A stretch of 64,000 nt of DNA from Trichomonas vaginalis G3 (GCF_026262505.1 NC_067204.1:4559797-4623796); one strand, 5' to 3'. Shown: positions 8,321 through 19,303, numbered from the stretch's first letter. The notes: generated by a model not told the origin, from the letters alone. Numbers and translations: made by a program.

Positions 8321-10181
8321 AACAACACATTAACTGACAATTTTCTTTGGTATGTGGTTTTTCATTATCGATTCTATCCAATGTTGGTTTATTTGCATAT
8401 GTAAACGCTTTACCACACATTTTGCATTTAGATGAAAGGATTAAATCGTGATAGTATTGAAAATCATCCATTGAAACATCATTTTTAGTATCTCTTTCTG
8501 CTTTTTCATCTTGTTTCTTATATGATTCAATTTTATATTTCCAATACTTTTTCGTTAATTCAAAACTTGATTCTATCTCTTCCTCAGGATATTTTTCATT
8601 AGGATTAAAGTCTTTATATGCTAAAGCGTAACGAATCATTGAAGCATTCGATGATAAAGAAAGATTATGGAGCATATCAATTTTATAAACAAATGTTTCT
8701 TCAATAATTTTATCAATTGGGTCAATCATAATTTCAACATCTTTATTGCAATAATGAATAAAATATTCTAATCTATTCTTAAAATTTTTAGCATCATTGA
8801 GATATATTTGATAATCACTATCTGATATAGTTTCTTGAGTTAATGCTGAATAAAATGAATCTTGAGTGAATGGTTCCACTTTATATAATTCTTCTTCGTA
8901 ATTTTCCCACGTGATAAATTGATAAGGGAAAAAGGATTTAACACGTGTTTTATTATTTCCGAAATCTTGAGTGAATTGATCTAATGTTCCACCCGCTATA
9001 TAATTTCTGATGTCAATAAATCTTAATTCATATGGAACGTTTGTTTTCTTTACAATGATTTGCTTAAATTGTGAAGATGAACCCAGCATTGATTTTATTT
9101 TCCATTTTGCAGTGTTTAAATCACGAAGAATTAAATTTAAATCAAACTTTCCCGAATTAAAACCTATGATATTCACTTTATTGAATTCCTCATCTAGAAG
9201 TTCTTTAAATGCTTCCTTCTGTTTTTCATTTAATGTATGGGACAAAGTCCCCGCCGTTTGCGGCTTCAATAATTCATCGTATTGACTCATATTTGATTTA
9301 GCAACTAATGAACAGGTTGAAAATAAAAATTCAATCCAATCAGAAATAAAAGAATCACTCGAAGTTAAACAAAAATTCCTCGTATATGTTTTATCATTTA
9401 ATTTAACCGTTGATGATACCATGAATGGTTTTAAGTAAGCGTTCAAAGTTGCACACTCAGAAAGTTGTAATTCTTCTTTAGTCTCTAATGTTTCGAAGTC
9501 AAAAGTAATATAATATCTTGTCGGTTTATAATATTTCTGCAAATTGTGAGCTAATAACCACTGATATATCTTCTGTTTCGTAATATGTGGTGCATATGGT
9601 TGCTGGGTCTTTTGCAATTGAACGTCTTGAATTAATCTTCCATTATTTTCTTTACATTTCTCACAATGCTTTAAAAATCTTCTTTGGTTTTTCCTTTCTG
9701 GACCATCACGGATAGAATAAACTTCTTCTTTACAATATGGACAAACTTTATAGCCGGTGAGTGCTTCAACGTCTGTTATTCTGTCAGCGTGAAGTTTTCC
9801 ACATGGACTCTGTGTTAATAAAATATTTACTGTTTCAAATTCTGGATCTATCATTATTGAATCCACTAATGGAAAGTCTACCTTATTTATGTCCACCTCT
9901 TCTGGTTGAGGATCACAATAATAGAAATCAATATTAACATTTAACATTCTCGCTAATCTCTCACTTTCTGATGAAATGTCAAACCCTTCATATGCATCTA
10001 TTGCTTCATTTAAATAGCTTCTACGAGTTTTAGGATTAACACCATCAGGAATGTTATAGAAGCGTTTAAATAACCTTCTACCTTCTGCTCTAATTTGATT
10101 ATCATTCATTTTAGCTGTTCCGTTTTTGTTCATTTATGTAAGAATAAAAAATTAAAAAATAAATAAAAATAAAGTTTATTT

Positions 10182-10917
10182 TTAAAGCCCATAAAATGAA
10201 TTAAGAACACATAAATTTTTATCATCTGCGACGTGACGAATACATTTTAATTTACTCAAGAATGCGTACCCTGATACATTAAATCTAATTCCTGTCTTAT
10301 TTAATTTCACAACTTTGAAAAGGAATGTATGAATAGCTATAAAATGATGAAGAAGATGTTTTATGGGGTGCTTCCATTTTTTCTGAAATAAATGAATAAA
10401 TATAATGCTTATACGTTTTCATATCTTTTATATTCTTAATAACGAATGATATAGACCTTTCAACTTCGTCTTCCTTCGGTGCTGTTCTTTCATATGAAAC
10501 ATTATTAGTATCTTCAACAATGAAACCGCAATCACATAAAATTTTATATGTTCCAATGGTTTCTTTTGATATTTTATCTAATAAATCAAAAACTTTATCA
10601 ACACCTGTGCATTTATTTAAATAATAATTTGTGTAAATATCATGATCTTCTTTCTTAATCGTATTAGTTGCATATGTCACGTTTTTTAGTGCTTTTTTGA
10701 ATTTTTCGGAATCTAAAGGTGGTGAAAATAAGATACAGGGGTATTCTTCATTATCAATAAATTGTAACTTATGTTTACGAATAAATTTAGTACCTTCTTC
10801 TGAAAGTGTTTCGTCTATTTCACCATCTAATAAATTTTGTGTTGATTCTGAGACATAATTTTTATACCTTTCTTCATGAGATTTCTGAACTTCTGATTCT
10901 GAAGCTGGGATATTCAT
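10182..10917 (-). pseudogene. Unknown element protein upstream of polymerase, C-terminus shifted
   Basis: The open frame 10,297-10,917 gives 206 residues (MNIPASESEVQKSHEERYKN...), acidic at the start, with a serine-rich SSSSFYSYSYIP near the end. One base removed near 10,310 lets it continue in a coherent frame (NKTGIRFNVSGYAFLSKLKC ...) to a stop at 10,182. The start lies 8 bp after the previous gene's stop and lacks the usual T-rich promoter, so the two may originally have been one gene of about 370 codons split by another shift. The family is not recognised. The position beside the polymerase would suit a replication accessory or terminal protein, but no motif supports either. Confidence 0.45.
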
Positions 10918-10925
10918 TAAACCCT

Positions 10926-11297
10926 CTACTTCATTTTCATTATATTTTCAACTTCTCTTAATTCCTTAATTTTTTCATCTATTTCATCTCTTATTTTTTT
11001 CAGTCTTTCAATTTCATTGTATTCATCATCTTTAATCCGTTCTTCATAATATTCAGGAAAAACATCAGGTTCTTTAGGTTTTTCTTCTTCAGATGTGGGA
11101 TATAAGAAATTTATAACATCATCTTTATTCATTTTTCCATCATAATCAAACTCATTTAATAACTCCGCGAATTTTTGACAATTTCTTAAATAATATTTAT
11201 CAACCTCATAACCCGCCTCCTCTAATATATCCTTTATTTCCTCATTTGTGAATCCCAATTTTTTAACGTCGTTAGTTTTGACGCTCATTTCATACAA
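10926..11297 (-). CDS. Acidic coiled-coil protein, 123 aa
   Basis: MYEMSVKTNDVKKLGFTNEE... with a strongly charged C-terminal helix (ERLKKIRDEIDEKIKELREV). The start follows TTATTTTTTTATTTTGTATG, a good element promoter. The fourth codon is also ATG. The stop is 8 bp before the next gene on the same strand, possibly a broken fusion. No family recognised. Confidence 0.5.
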   Translation of the reverse strand: MYEMSVKTNDVKKLGFTNEEIKDILEEAGYEVDKYYLRNCQKFAELLNEFDYDGKMNKDDVINFLYPTSEEEKPKEPDVFPEYYEERIKDDEYNEIERLKKIRDEIDEKIKELREVENIMKMK

Positions 11298-12359
11298 AAT
11301 AAAAAAATAAAATAATAAACATAACTAAGTTTTAATTTTTCGTAAGACATGAATTTTTAAAGTTTATTTTTTAAAAAGGTAACTAAACTCCTTTCGCCGA
11401 TCCGATTTGCCCCATATTTAAAATATAGCTTGCATATGTAGAAGAAAAGCTAATTTTGAAGTACGCCCGAAATTCACCAACAGGATTTCGAGCTACTAAA
11501 AAGGTACTTTTAAATGTGATTTTTTTATAAAAAATTAAATTTATTTTAAGATCAGACTAAAAACTAATTTTATGGAAAATCTATATCGACAAATTTATTA
11601 CTTATTGGGTATATAGATTTTTTGATTATGGTGATTATGTCTGATATGCTTCCAATAAGCCAAAACACATTTCATACTGATTTCTATAAAAGGTATCTTT
11701 ATTATAGAAGTGTAAGCTATATCTGTTTGTTTTTTTATTATAACAAATTCAAAATTCTCTTATAAGGACTAGATGAAATCTGTATTATTAAATCATTAGC
11801 TAAATGAAGGTTCAAATAGAAAGTAAATATCAATTTATATGATACTGAAACCAAATAGTTCTTTTAATAAAAGATAACACGCTGAAAATTATTGAGTATT
11901 TGCAAATCTCAAAAATCTATTGGTGAATTTGGCTCAACTTTTAAAATTATAACATCCATATCAAATCATAAAAGCAGACAAAAATTAAAGCCAAACCTAT
12001 CGGCCAATTTTTTTTGATATTTTGATTTTTGAGGTATACTTTTAAAAGTGGATTTAAAGCACTGATGAAAAAACATTAACTTCTGTCGTTATGATTATTG
12101 ATTTAGACAATAATGATTTTAATCTTTGATTATCAAAACACTAAAGTCATCTTTTTAACATTTGCTTGGTAGCATTAACTCAAGTCTAAAGTACTATTTT
12201 ATGTGGCACTCTTAGAATTTTTGTATTCATTGTACACGCTGAAATAGTACCATTAAAGTTATGGCGGACTTTCAAAAAATAGTTTGGTCACCTTTTTTTA
12301 AAAAAATTTTTATTTTTTATTTCATTATGGTAGTGAATCTTTCATTCATGAAAATAATT
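11298..12359. other. Non-coding AT-rich stretch of element A
   Basis: No ORF or repeat I can support apart from a CGTAAGACATGAAT motif near 11,340 resembling CGTAAG motifs in the terminal repeats. Composition is uniform and AT-rich. It may be decayed coding DNA. Confidence 0.4.
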
Positions 12360-12368
12360 ATTTCTAAT

Positions 12369-13557
12369 AAGGGTTTCGTTTTGCTAAAATTGTCACTTTT
12401 ATAGCATATTTGTTTTTGGATGTTTTGCGAAACCAAAAAAAAACTATGATATACAATGTGTGTGTAAAGAAAATACTTTATTTACTAGTTAAAAAATCAT
12501 TTGGTATTGATCAAGTTATTTTTTCTGGATAAGATATTATATGGATAATTGGATAGAAAATACAATTATATAATCTTGTACCTGGTTTAATTAAGCTAAT
12601 TGTCATCAAAAACTTGTAATTTTTATGAATTTCAGATTTTCTTTTCATTACTGCTTTTCTTAATAGGTCAAGTTCTTATTTACGTTATAAAGTATGATAT
12701 TTACAAATATCAAGTTATCATGTTTTTTGAGAAATTATGAGAAACAAACAAAAATGAAAAAGATAGGAATAGCAATGAATAGTGATGTGGGTATAGAAAA
12801 TGTAAGAGATATGAATGCAAAGCAATCAGTATTTAGGATATTGACCATAGTAAAATATATGTTTAAACCAACTTATATTTTGGTTGTACACCACTTGTAT
12901 GTGCCGGATACCATTGTGTCAAATTTTTTCTGAAATTAACTTTAAAAGTACTAAGTAAGATCATGAGATATAGCAATATATGTTTAAACCAACTTATATT
13001 TTGGTTGTACACCACTTGTATGTGCCGGATACCATTGTGTCAAATTTTTTCTGAAATTAACTTTAAAAGTACTAAGTAAGATCATGAGATATAGCAATAT
13101 ATGTTTAAACCAACTTATATTTTGGTTGTACACCACTTGTATGTGCCGGATACCATTGTGTCAAATTTTTTCTGAAATTAACTTTAAAAGTACTAAGTAA
13201 GATCATGAGATATAGCAATATATGTTTAAACCAACTTATATTTTGGTTGTACACCACTTGTATGTGCCGGATACCATTGTGTCAAATTTTTTCTGAAATT
13301 AACTTTAAAAGTACTAAGTACGATCATTTATTTTTGCATAATATAATGCCAATATGGTTTCTTTTGATTTTATTTCATTTATAAGCAAATCAGATTTACC
13401 CAAAAACTCCACTCCATAAGCGTTCATTTGCTAAATTAAAAAGTGACAATGGGCTAGTCTGTCCCTTTCTCGAGTGGAGTCAAAGGTCGAAATTGCTAGC
13501 TAAATGTTTTTTAGCGAAATTGCGTATTGTACGTTTTTTTCGCAAAACGAAACCCTT
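12369..13557. mobile_element. Non-autonomous Mutator-like element, 1,189 bp
   Basis: Perfect 16-bp terminal inverted repeats AAGGGTTTCGTTTTGC (12,369-12,384 and the complement ending at 13,557), flanked on both sides by the 9-mer ATTTCTAAT (12,360-12,368 and 13,558-13,566). A 9-bp target duplication is typical of Mutator-like elements. There is no transposase; the interior holds 121-bp tandem repeats. It has inserted into the 3' end of the gene at 13,480-14,130. Confidence 0.82.
12855..13320 (+). repeat. 121-bp tandem repeat, about 3.9 copies
   Basis: The motif GTTTAAACCAAC recurs at 12,861, 12,982, 13,103 and 13,224, exactly 121 bp apart, and the copies look identical by eye. Each unit contains GTACACCACTTG and ends AAAAGTACTAAGTA. 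The array is internal to the Mutator-like element. Confidence 0.95.
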
Positions 13558-14130
13558 ATTTCTAATTTCTTTTATTCTCTCGTACATACTAGATTTGAAG
13601 AATTCAGAACATTTCCCATAATCTCCTAAATGTTTTCTTATCCCTAACGTGTGCCCGTTATTATATGAAACTGAATAAACTTTATCTTTATCTTTACACC
13701 TTTCATCACTTCCAATATATTTATATCTCAGTTTTGATTTAGCATTTTCATATTCATTAACGTTTAATAATTCACAGTCTTCCTTTTTAAATTGATGTTT
13801 AAGATATTCAGGATTTAATACTCTACGTTTATATGCTCCTAACTTAGTTCTAAAGGTTTTTCTACAAAATTTAGGAATTCCATCCTCTTTAATGTCATCA
13901 ATGATTTCCATTTCATTATTTTCAATTTCTTCTTCTCGTTTATGAGGTCTTTGATTATGACTCCATTGATTCCATGAAATTAAATATTCTTTATCATTAT
14001 ATTTATACCTCATTAGCTTATTTTGGCTTTCATATTCATTTAATAATTCACAATCTTCATTTTTAAATTGAAGTTTAACCCATTCAGGATTTAAACAATG
14101 TTTAATTAATCGCGGAATATCTGACATCAT
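13480..14130 (-). CDS. Element gene with two repeated modules; 3' end replaced by a transposon
   Basis: 216-residue ORF starting MMSDIPRLIKHCLNPEW. It contains two related modules of about 55 residues: LNPEWVKLQFKNEDCELLNE...YLISWNQWSHNQRPHK and LNPEYLKHQFKKEDCELLNV...YSVSYNNGHTLGIRKHL. The pattern recalls treble-clef-like or DNA-binding repeats in large DNA viruses, but that is a guess. After ...RIKEIRN (position 13,558) the codons come from the inserted Mutator-like element; before insertion the frame ended a few codons later at about 12,345 (NYFHE then stop). It is the gene nearest the element's right end. Its 5' end is homologous to part of the terminal repeat of element B. Confidence 0.55.
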   Translation of the reverse strand: MMSDIPRLIKHCLNPEWVKLQFKNEDCELLNEYESQNKLMRYKYNDKEYLISWNQWSHNQRPHKREEEIENNEMEIIDDIKEDGIPKFCRKTFRTKLGAYKRRVLNPEYLKHQFKKEDCELLNVNEYENAKSKLRYKYIGSDERCKDKDKVYSVSYNNGHTLGIRKHLGDYGKCSEFFKSSMYERIKEIRNKGFVLRKKRTIRNFAKKHLASNFDL

Positions 14131-14139
14131 CTATATATA

Positions 14140-14382
14140 GCTTCTTTTATAAAAGATAAAAAATAAATTATTTTAAAATTAATGTTAATTTTTAAAATGT
14201 GTTTAGTATATAATATTTATTACTAATTTATTTAATAATGTCGCGCTTTCTTACGAATTCATGACTTAAAAAACGTAAGAAAAAATTTTTATATCATCTA
14301 TATATAGAAGATGTGAAAATATACCTTCATCTATATATAGACGTAACAAAAAAAGTCACTAAACCCTTCAACATATACTACT
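14140..14382. repeat. Right terminal repeat region of element A
   Basis: Reads toward ...AAAAAAAGTCACTAAACCC...TATACTACT, parallel to element B's end (AAAAAAGGTCACACAACCC...TATACTACT). It contains three CATCTATATATAG motifs and inverted CTTACG/CGTAAG pairs. The matching left end lies outside the window. Confidence 0.7.
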
Positions 14383-15735
14383 TGTCAGATTCAATTCCAA
14401 GAAATCACATTTCATATAAAGATTTGAAGGATATTGCCTTCTATATATTTTCGTATATGCATTGAATATGAAATGTTTTAAGTCTTTCATGATTTCTAAA
14501 TTGAGCAAGAAAGATCACACGAAGGAATACAAAAAAGTTAAAATTAAAAGAGTGATATTTTATAGGTAGGTTGGGATGTGATATTATTTCTTGAACTTTA
14601 ATTTAATTTGTAAATCATTTTATCTGGATGAGAGCCTTTGGCTGATGAAATAAAAATTTTATGTTTAGATGCATGATGGTATTTATATACATTTATCATT
14701 TTTCTATTGCAGAGTTGATATTGAAAAACATTAACTCAAGTACAATTGTTATATAAGACCTGCATTTTTCTTAATGTGGCATTCATTTGTTAATGATTAT
14801 CAAAAATATTATTGTGAATCATTATTTTCTCATAGATATTAAAGTTTGGAGATAAAATTTTAAGCCATATAGTTATCCCATGCCAGTAGATGGTTGTAAT
14901 GATTATTCTCGCAAATAATACTTATTTTCAATTTGAGAGAATTTTTTGTTTTCACAAATAATTGATTTTATTCGTTGCAAAGCATCATTATAAAGATAAA
15001 ATAATTTGAATTAATAATATATGAAAATAGGTGAAAACTAATGTTGAATTGAAATAAAACAATAAAAATAAAAAGTCAATCTATCAAATGCTATATAATT
15101 AATGATTATAAGTTAAAAATAATTAATAATTGAAATTTTATGTAATGATATTGAGAGCTATTGAATTTTTTGTTATTGAAATTATCAATAAATTGAAAAT
15201 ACAAAATAATTTAGAAAATATCGAATAAAATTATGATATTATGGCTAAACAAGGCAAATGTTATTAATAAACTTTTCACAATTCCCGATATGTATTTGAG
15301 AAAAAAACAATATATCATATAATATGAAATAATATGCTAAAAAAGAGTTGTGAGGAAATTATGGTTTTAATCAAATTATTAATTAATTTTAAAAATTGAA
15401 AACAAAAAACACATATTCAAAAAATTCAATTTAATGAACGTACTTAAACAAATAGTTTATAACTGAAAGTAAATCCATATTTTGCAATTTTTATAATTTT
15501 TATAAAAAACGATGACATTTATTTTTTATTTTAAATCACATATGGTATAAAATATCAAAAATAATTTTTGTGAATATTCAAATTAGTTCAAAATTTTCAA
15601 TGCGTTACATAAATATTTTTGAATGCAGATTTATAAATTCTATCTGTAATATGGAATAAAAAATAAATCAAGTATTAATGTGAAAAATAATTAACACCCA
15701 TTCAAAAAAACAAAAATGATTTCATTATTGAATTT
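14383..15735. other. Host intergenic region, no gene seen
   Basis: 1.35 kb of AT-rich DNA, first six bases possibly the target duplication of element A. No ORF or RNA gene I can support. TTTCATTATTG at about 15,720 precedes the kinase start and fits the trichomonad initiator pattern TCA(Py)(T/A). Confidence 0.5.
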
Positions 15736-16626
15736 ATGAATCCAACAGATGAATCATATGCTAAGATTAAAAATATCATCATAAAAGATATTGTTGATGC
15801 TGATGAACACATGGTAGTGTATTTAGTTTATGATCCTCATTATGAAACGCACTTTGCTCTGAAAGTAATTCCTGAAAATCGTTTTCGTCAATCAGAAATC
15901 AATCTAATGAACGAAATTGATGATCCTTCAATTGTTCGAATGTATAATTACGAGCACTATGAAGGATTTATCTACATTTTATACGAATTTTGCCAAGCCT
16001 CATTATATTCCATTATCAAACAAAAGAATTACTTAGATGGTGATAATTTAATCCGCTATTCATGCGGTATTCTGAAGGCAATTCAAGCATGTCAGAATAA
16101 TAAAATCGCTCATTTAGACATAAAGCCAGAAAACATACTTCTTGATGATTATGATAGGATAAAGATATGCGATTTTGGCCTTAGCATCAAATACGAAAAC
16201 AAGGACACAGAACTTCACTATGGTGGCTCAATCCCATTCATTGCTCCAGAAATATTAGACATGAAGCCATATAATCCATTTAAAGCAGATATATGGTCAA
16301 TAGGTGTCACATTTTTTGTTATGGCAACCGGATTTTTCCCTTGGATCGGAGCTGATGAAACAGAATTGTGTCAAAATACTTTGCACAAGAAACCACAGCT
16401 AGAACTTATTAGAAATCATGAATTTCAAAAAGTTATTGGTTGCTGTCTATCCAAAAACCCCGAAGAGAGACCAACAGTTGATCAATTACTTAATATGGCC
16501 ATATTTAGGCAAAATTCTCTCTCAAATCAGGCTTTACCAACGATTCTCCCAAGATTATATAATGCTAGACCTCGTATAAAACATACCACATGTATATTCA
16601 AAACGCCAAAAAGAAATTCACTTTAA
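15736..16626 (+). CDS. Serine/threonine protein kinase, small, CAMK-like
   Basis: A 296-residue single-domain kinase. Visible motifs are the VAIK-type lysine in FALKVI (Lys43), catalytic loop HLDIKPENIL (Asp128), CDFG (146-148), FIAPE (about 168-172), DIWSIGV, and a final ERP. The glycine-rich loop is absent: the segment is VDADEHMVVYLVY, so nucleotide binding may be altered. HLD replaces the usual HRD. Short, divergent kinases of this sort form a large family in trichomonads. There is no signal or membrane segment, so it is probably cytosolic. The ATG lies just downstream of a TCATTA initiator-like motif. Confidence 0.95.
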   Translation: MNPTDESYAKIKNIIIKDIVDADEHMVVYLVYDPHYETHFALKVIPENRFRQSEINLMNEIDDPSIVRMYNYEHYEGFIYILYEFCQASLYSIIKQKNYLDGDNLIRYSCGILKAIQACQNNKIAHLDIKPENILLDDYDRIKICDFGLSIKYENKDTELHYGGSIPFIAPEILDMKPYNPFKADIWSIGVTFFVMATGFFPWIGADETELCQNTLHKKPQLELIRNHEFQKVIGCCLSKNPEERPTVDQLLNMAIFRQNSLSNQALPTILPRLYNARPRIKHTTCIFKTPKRNSL

Positions 16627-16819
16627 TTTCGGTTATTAATCATTGTAAATTTAATTTGTTTGTTTGTTATAATAAATTTGTATATAAAGATATTTGAATC
16701 ATTGATTTTTTTGTAAATGTGAGAAAATGAATGTAAAATATTGTTTTCTATTCATATGTAACTAAGTCTACTGATTTATTACAGCTAATATCAAAATATT
16801 ATAATATAAAAATTTACAT

Positions 16820-19303
16820 TTATATGAGGGAAAGAGTATTTTCGATAGTCTTCATTAAGTTATCGTTAGATATCTTAATGGTCTTGATTTCTGACAGAAG
16901 ATCATCATTAATCGATAAAATCGATGAAGCCTTCCTAAAATTGCCAGTTGACAAGAGAATTGATAGCGCAAAGTTCTGTTTATTAACTCCTATAAGGGAA
17001 GCGCAAATGAAATTAACAACAGAAGGAAGAGAATATTCTGAAAAAGAATTAACATCCAAATAAACATATTTCAGCATAGATTCAAGTTTGATGGCAGGGA
17101 AGTTCACCTGTTCACAAATCTTTGGAATATCTAGGTCAAATAGTTCAATTAACCTAATTGCTTTGCTAACTTCATATTTTTGAAGCATATTTACAACAGG
17201 AGCTAGGAAATCTTCATGTGGCTTTTGGAAGTAGCCAATTCCTTGTTTTACAAGCTCACAAAACAATTTCGGATTTGATTTATTAAGAATAACTATTTGA
17301 GCTGGTTGGGATAGATTCTTGAATACAGCGAATACATCTATTGTCATCATAAACTCATCTAATTGAGAATTTTCAAATTTGGATAAACATTTTGAAAAAA
17401 TCTGAGATTGTAATAGTTTGTCTCCTAAATTACAGAATCTCTTAAGTGTTAATGAGAATTTCTTGACTTGGTCTGAATATAATAAAGTATCAGCCAAAAA
17501 TGTTGATAAATCTGGACAACCATCGAAATGTTCAAGCGCCATTTCAAAGTTTTCATCACTATCAACTGATGGCATCAACAAATGTGGTATAACAACCTCT
17601 TTCCTCAAAATAATTTTTCCAAATTGAATATCAGGCAAAAAGTTATAAAAACAATAGCCATCTGAGAATAAAACAGATCCATTAAACGGAAACAACGATC
17701 CATTAAACATAACAATATATTGACATGGTTTTTGAATGACCAACATGTCACTTTTTGTCACGAACCAAATTCTAGAACATCTTGTTGCTAATTGTTCTTT
17801 AGTTGTTTGGATTATTACTGATCCGTCTACATTAAAAACAACGGCCTTCGATCTCTTTGTTGCCAGAGCATCTTGTATCTGGTTTGTTACGTTCGTTGTT
17901 TTAATGTTTATGTAGATTTTTTCATCTTTTCTGGTGATGAATTTCGTATCAATGGGTTCATTGGACAATTTAATGACAGAGAACTTCGTGTTCGCGGAGA
18001 GAACGATCTTATTATTACATACATGCATTGTTAAGGCTGCATGAGATAAAGGGAACCAGCCAAGCTCATTACAATGAAAATCAAAAAATGCAACGTAATA
18101 TCCGTACATGTCTTTGCTGTAGGAGACAATAACAATCGTGTCCATGATGATTGTTGAGTGCAAAACTTCCATTTGAACGACTTCTGACAATTCATTTTTT
18201 CTATACGTGGCAAAACCTTTTTTATTGCATAAAAGAAGGACGTCTTTGTATACTACGGCATTACTCAATGGGAAAAATAGCTTAGCTGTGTCATCACTTG
18301 AGATATCAAAAATTTTTTCGTTGGAAAATATGTTAAAAACAGCTCTGGGAGTAAATCCGTATTCGCATTTGAATGTTATGAACTGTATTGACTTAACTCC
18401 TTCATTTGAGACTAGAATTAGCTGTTGATTTGTTTTATCAAGACAAAATGACGTACAATCTTTAATTGAGTTGATAGTAATGTTATTTATTGATCCTGTA
18501 ATGGAATTCCATATGCGTAATAATCCATTTCGATGAAAAGTAGCATATGAAGTTCCATTATTTAAAAATGTGTGGCCAATGATTTCTGACTTGGAATCTT
18601 CGACTTTAAGTATGACTGTCGAGTTCTCTTCGTATCCTTTGAGCGCGATATGAACTGAATTGTCGTTTTTTATGCATCCAGCGAATGTTGAGTTTTGATG
18701 ATAGCAAATTTCAGAAATATTTGGACAATTGATACTTGTAACTTGTAATGGAGCTTTTCCTTGTATTATTTCTGGTTTAATTTGAAAATTAATCGGTCTA
18801 TTATTTGCAAGTCCGTAAAGAGTATACGGTTCTTGAAACATGGGGTTCTTGATGGCACCTATTTCGGGTGGTAACTGAATTTTTTGCTTAATTTTTCTTT
18901 GTGGATCATATAAAAATATTTCGGAAGTAGATGTACAGATTCCGAGTAAATTTTTAGCAATAAATGTTGATACTATGATTTTTTCGATAGAAATTACTGT
19001 TGGTTCAAGAAATTGGCCTTCAGAATCGATTTTTTGATGGAAAATTGTTCCTGCACATGTTCCATATGCAATATTTTCCTTATCAATCCATTGAATCCAA
19101 TGATTTTGTCCATATTTTTGAATAGATTCTTCATCACGCTGGTAATTTGACACAAATGGAAAGTCAATTAATGATGAATCATGGATAAATATATCATCCT
19201 TGGTGAGAAATGCAATATAATTTGAATCAAAATAAGATTTAACTGAGCAAATTCCTTCTTTTTTAAAGAGTTCGATTTCTTGATAAGGAATCGAAGTTTC
19301 CAT
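16820..19303 (-). CDS. Beta-propeller plus helical protein, possibly RIC1-like
   Basis: An 827-residue protein. Residues 1 to about 540 are strand-rich, with weak WD-type repeats (for example GLLRIWNSITGSINNITI); about 550-827 are helical (LSTFLADTLLYSD ... VVNMLQKYEVSKAIRLIELF). This propeller-then-solenoid order fits RIC1, partner of RGP1 in activating Rab6 at the Golgi, and also other vesicle coat or tether proteins. No single motif decides. The first ATG is used and the frame is uninterrupted. Element B sits about 320 bp upstream of its start and may have displaced promoter sequence. Confidence 0.6.
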   Translation of the reverse strand: METSIPYQEIELFKKEGICSVKSYFDSNYIAFLTKDDIFIHDSSLIDFPFVSNYQRDEESIQKYGQNHWIQWIDKENIAYGTCAGTIFHQKIDSEGQFLEPTVISIEKIIVSTFIAKNLLGICTSTSEIFLYDPQRKIKQKIQLPPEIGAIKNPMFQEPYTLYGLANNRPINFQIKPEIIQGKAPLQVTSINCPNISEICYHQNSTFAGCIKNDNSVHIALKGYEENSTVILKVEDSKSEIIGHTFLNNGTSYATFHRNGLLRIWNSITGSINNITINSIKDCTSFCLDKTNQQLILVSNEGVKSIQFITFKCEYGFTPRAVFNIFSNEKIFDISSDDTAKLFFPLSNAVVYKDVLLLCNKKGFATYRKNELSEVVQMEVLHSTIIMDTIVIVSYSKDMYGYYVAFFDFHCNELGWFPLSHAALTMHVCNNKIVLSANTKFSVIKLSNEPIDTKFITRKDEKIYINIKTTNVTNQIQDALATKRSKAVVFNVDGSVIIQTTKEQLATRCSRIWFVTKSDMLVIQKPCQYIVMFNGSLFPFNGSVLFSDGYCFYNFLPDIQFGKIILRKEVVIPHLLMPSVDSDENFEMALEHFDGCPDLSTFLADTLLYSDQVKKFSLTLKRFCNLGDKLLQSQIFSKCLSKFENSQLDEFMMTIDVFAVFKNLSQPAQIVILNKSNPKLFCELVKQGIGYFQKPHEDFLAPVVNMLQKYEVSKAIRLIELFDLDIPKICEQVNFPAIKLESMLKYVYLDVNSFSEYSLPSVVNFICASLIGVNKQNFALSILLSTGNFRKASSILSINDDLLSEIKTIKISNDNLMKTIENTLSLI

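Larger units (their letters stand above)
5831..10133 (-). pseudogene. polB: Protein-primed family B DNA polymerase, split by a transposon
   Basis: Replicates the element DNA. The N-terminal ORF (8,262-10,133) has a CPYC...HCEKC zinc knuckle (about residues 131-160), exonuclease motifs DFET (212), GFNSGKFDLN (324) and YCNKDVEIM (about 463), then a C..C...LDRIDN...H...N HNH-like zinc module. The C-terminal ORF (5,831-7,525) has polymerase motif A (VDFNSLYPS), motif B (KISLNGSYGYD) and motif C (EGDTDSSYW). The break lies inside the zinc module, where an 820-bp transposon sits at 7,501-8,320 with a duplicated 15-bp target. Removing it and one target copy leaves the two parts in the same frame, so no other lesion is visible. 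Total about 1,150 residues, normal for Polintons. The start has the T-rich promoter. Confidence 0.92.
1..14382. mobile_element. Maverick/Polinton element A, right-hand part
   Basis: A virus-like DNA transposon cut by the left window edge. It is recognised by its gene set: small amphipathic virion-type proteins, a capsid gene, a fibre gene, a retroviral-type integrase and a protein-primed family B DNA polymerase with a split set of catalytic motifs. The right end is placed at 14,382 because the terminal TATACTACT matches the end of element B (TATATACTACT at 42,240), which is fixed there by a target duplication. The next six bases, TGTCAG, would be its target duplication, but the left end is not in the window so this cannot be confirmed. 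Most of its large genes are broken by single-base shifts, so this copy is probably dead. Two other transposons are nested in it. Confidence 0.88.

Noticed and set aside
10182-11297. Adenovirus-type protease or terminal protein assignment for the two genes beside the polymerase
   Set aside because: No catalytic His-Asp-Cys pattern or recognisable terminal-protein features could be seen, so they are left as unknown.
12694-12933. 79-aa ORF in the Mutator-like element
   Set aside because: It runs into the 121-bp satellite, lacks transposase motifs and has no supporting start context.
1-14382. General sequencing error as the cause of all frameshifts
   Set aside because: Long host ORFs (827, 577, 503, 480, 459 codons) are open over the same window while element genes are not, and element B's right cassette is intact; local error remains possible at single sites.
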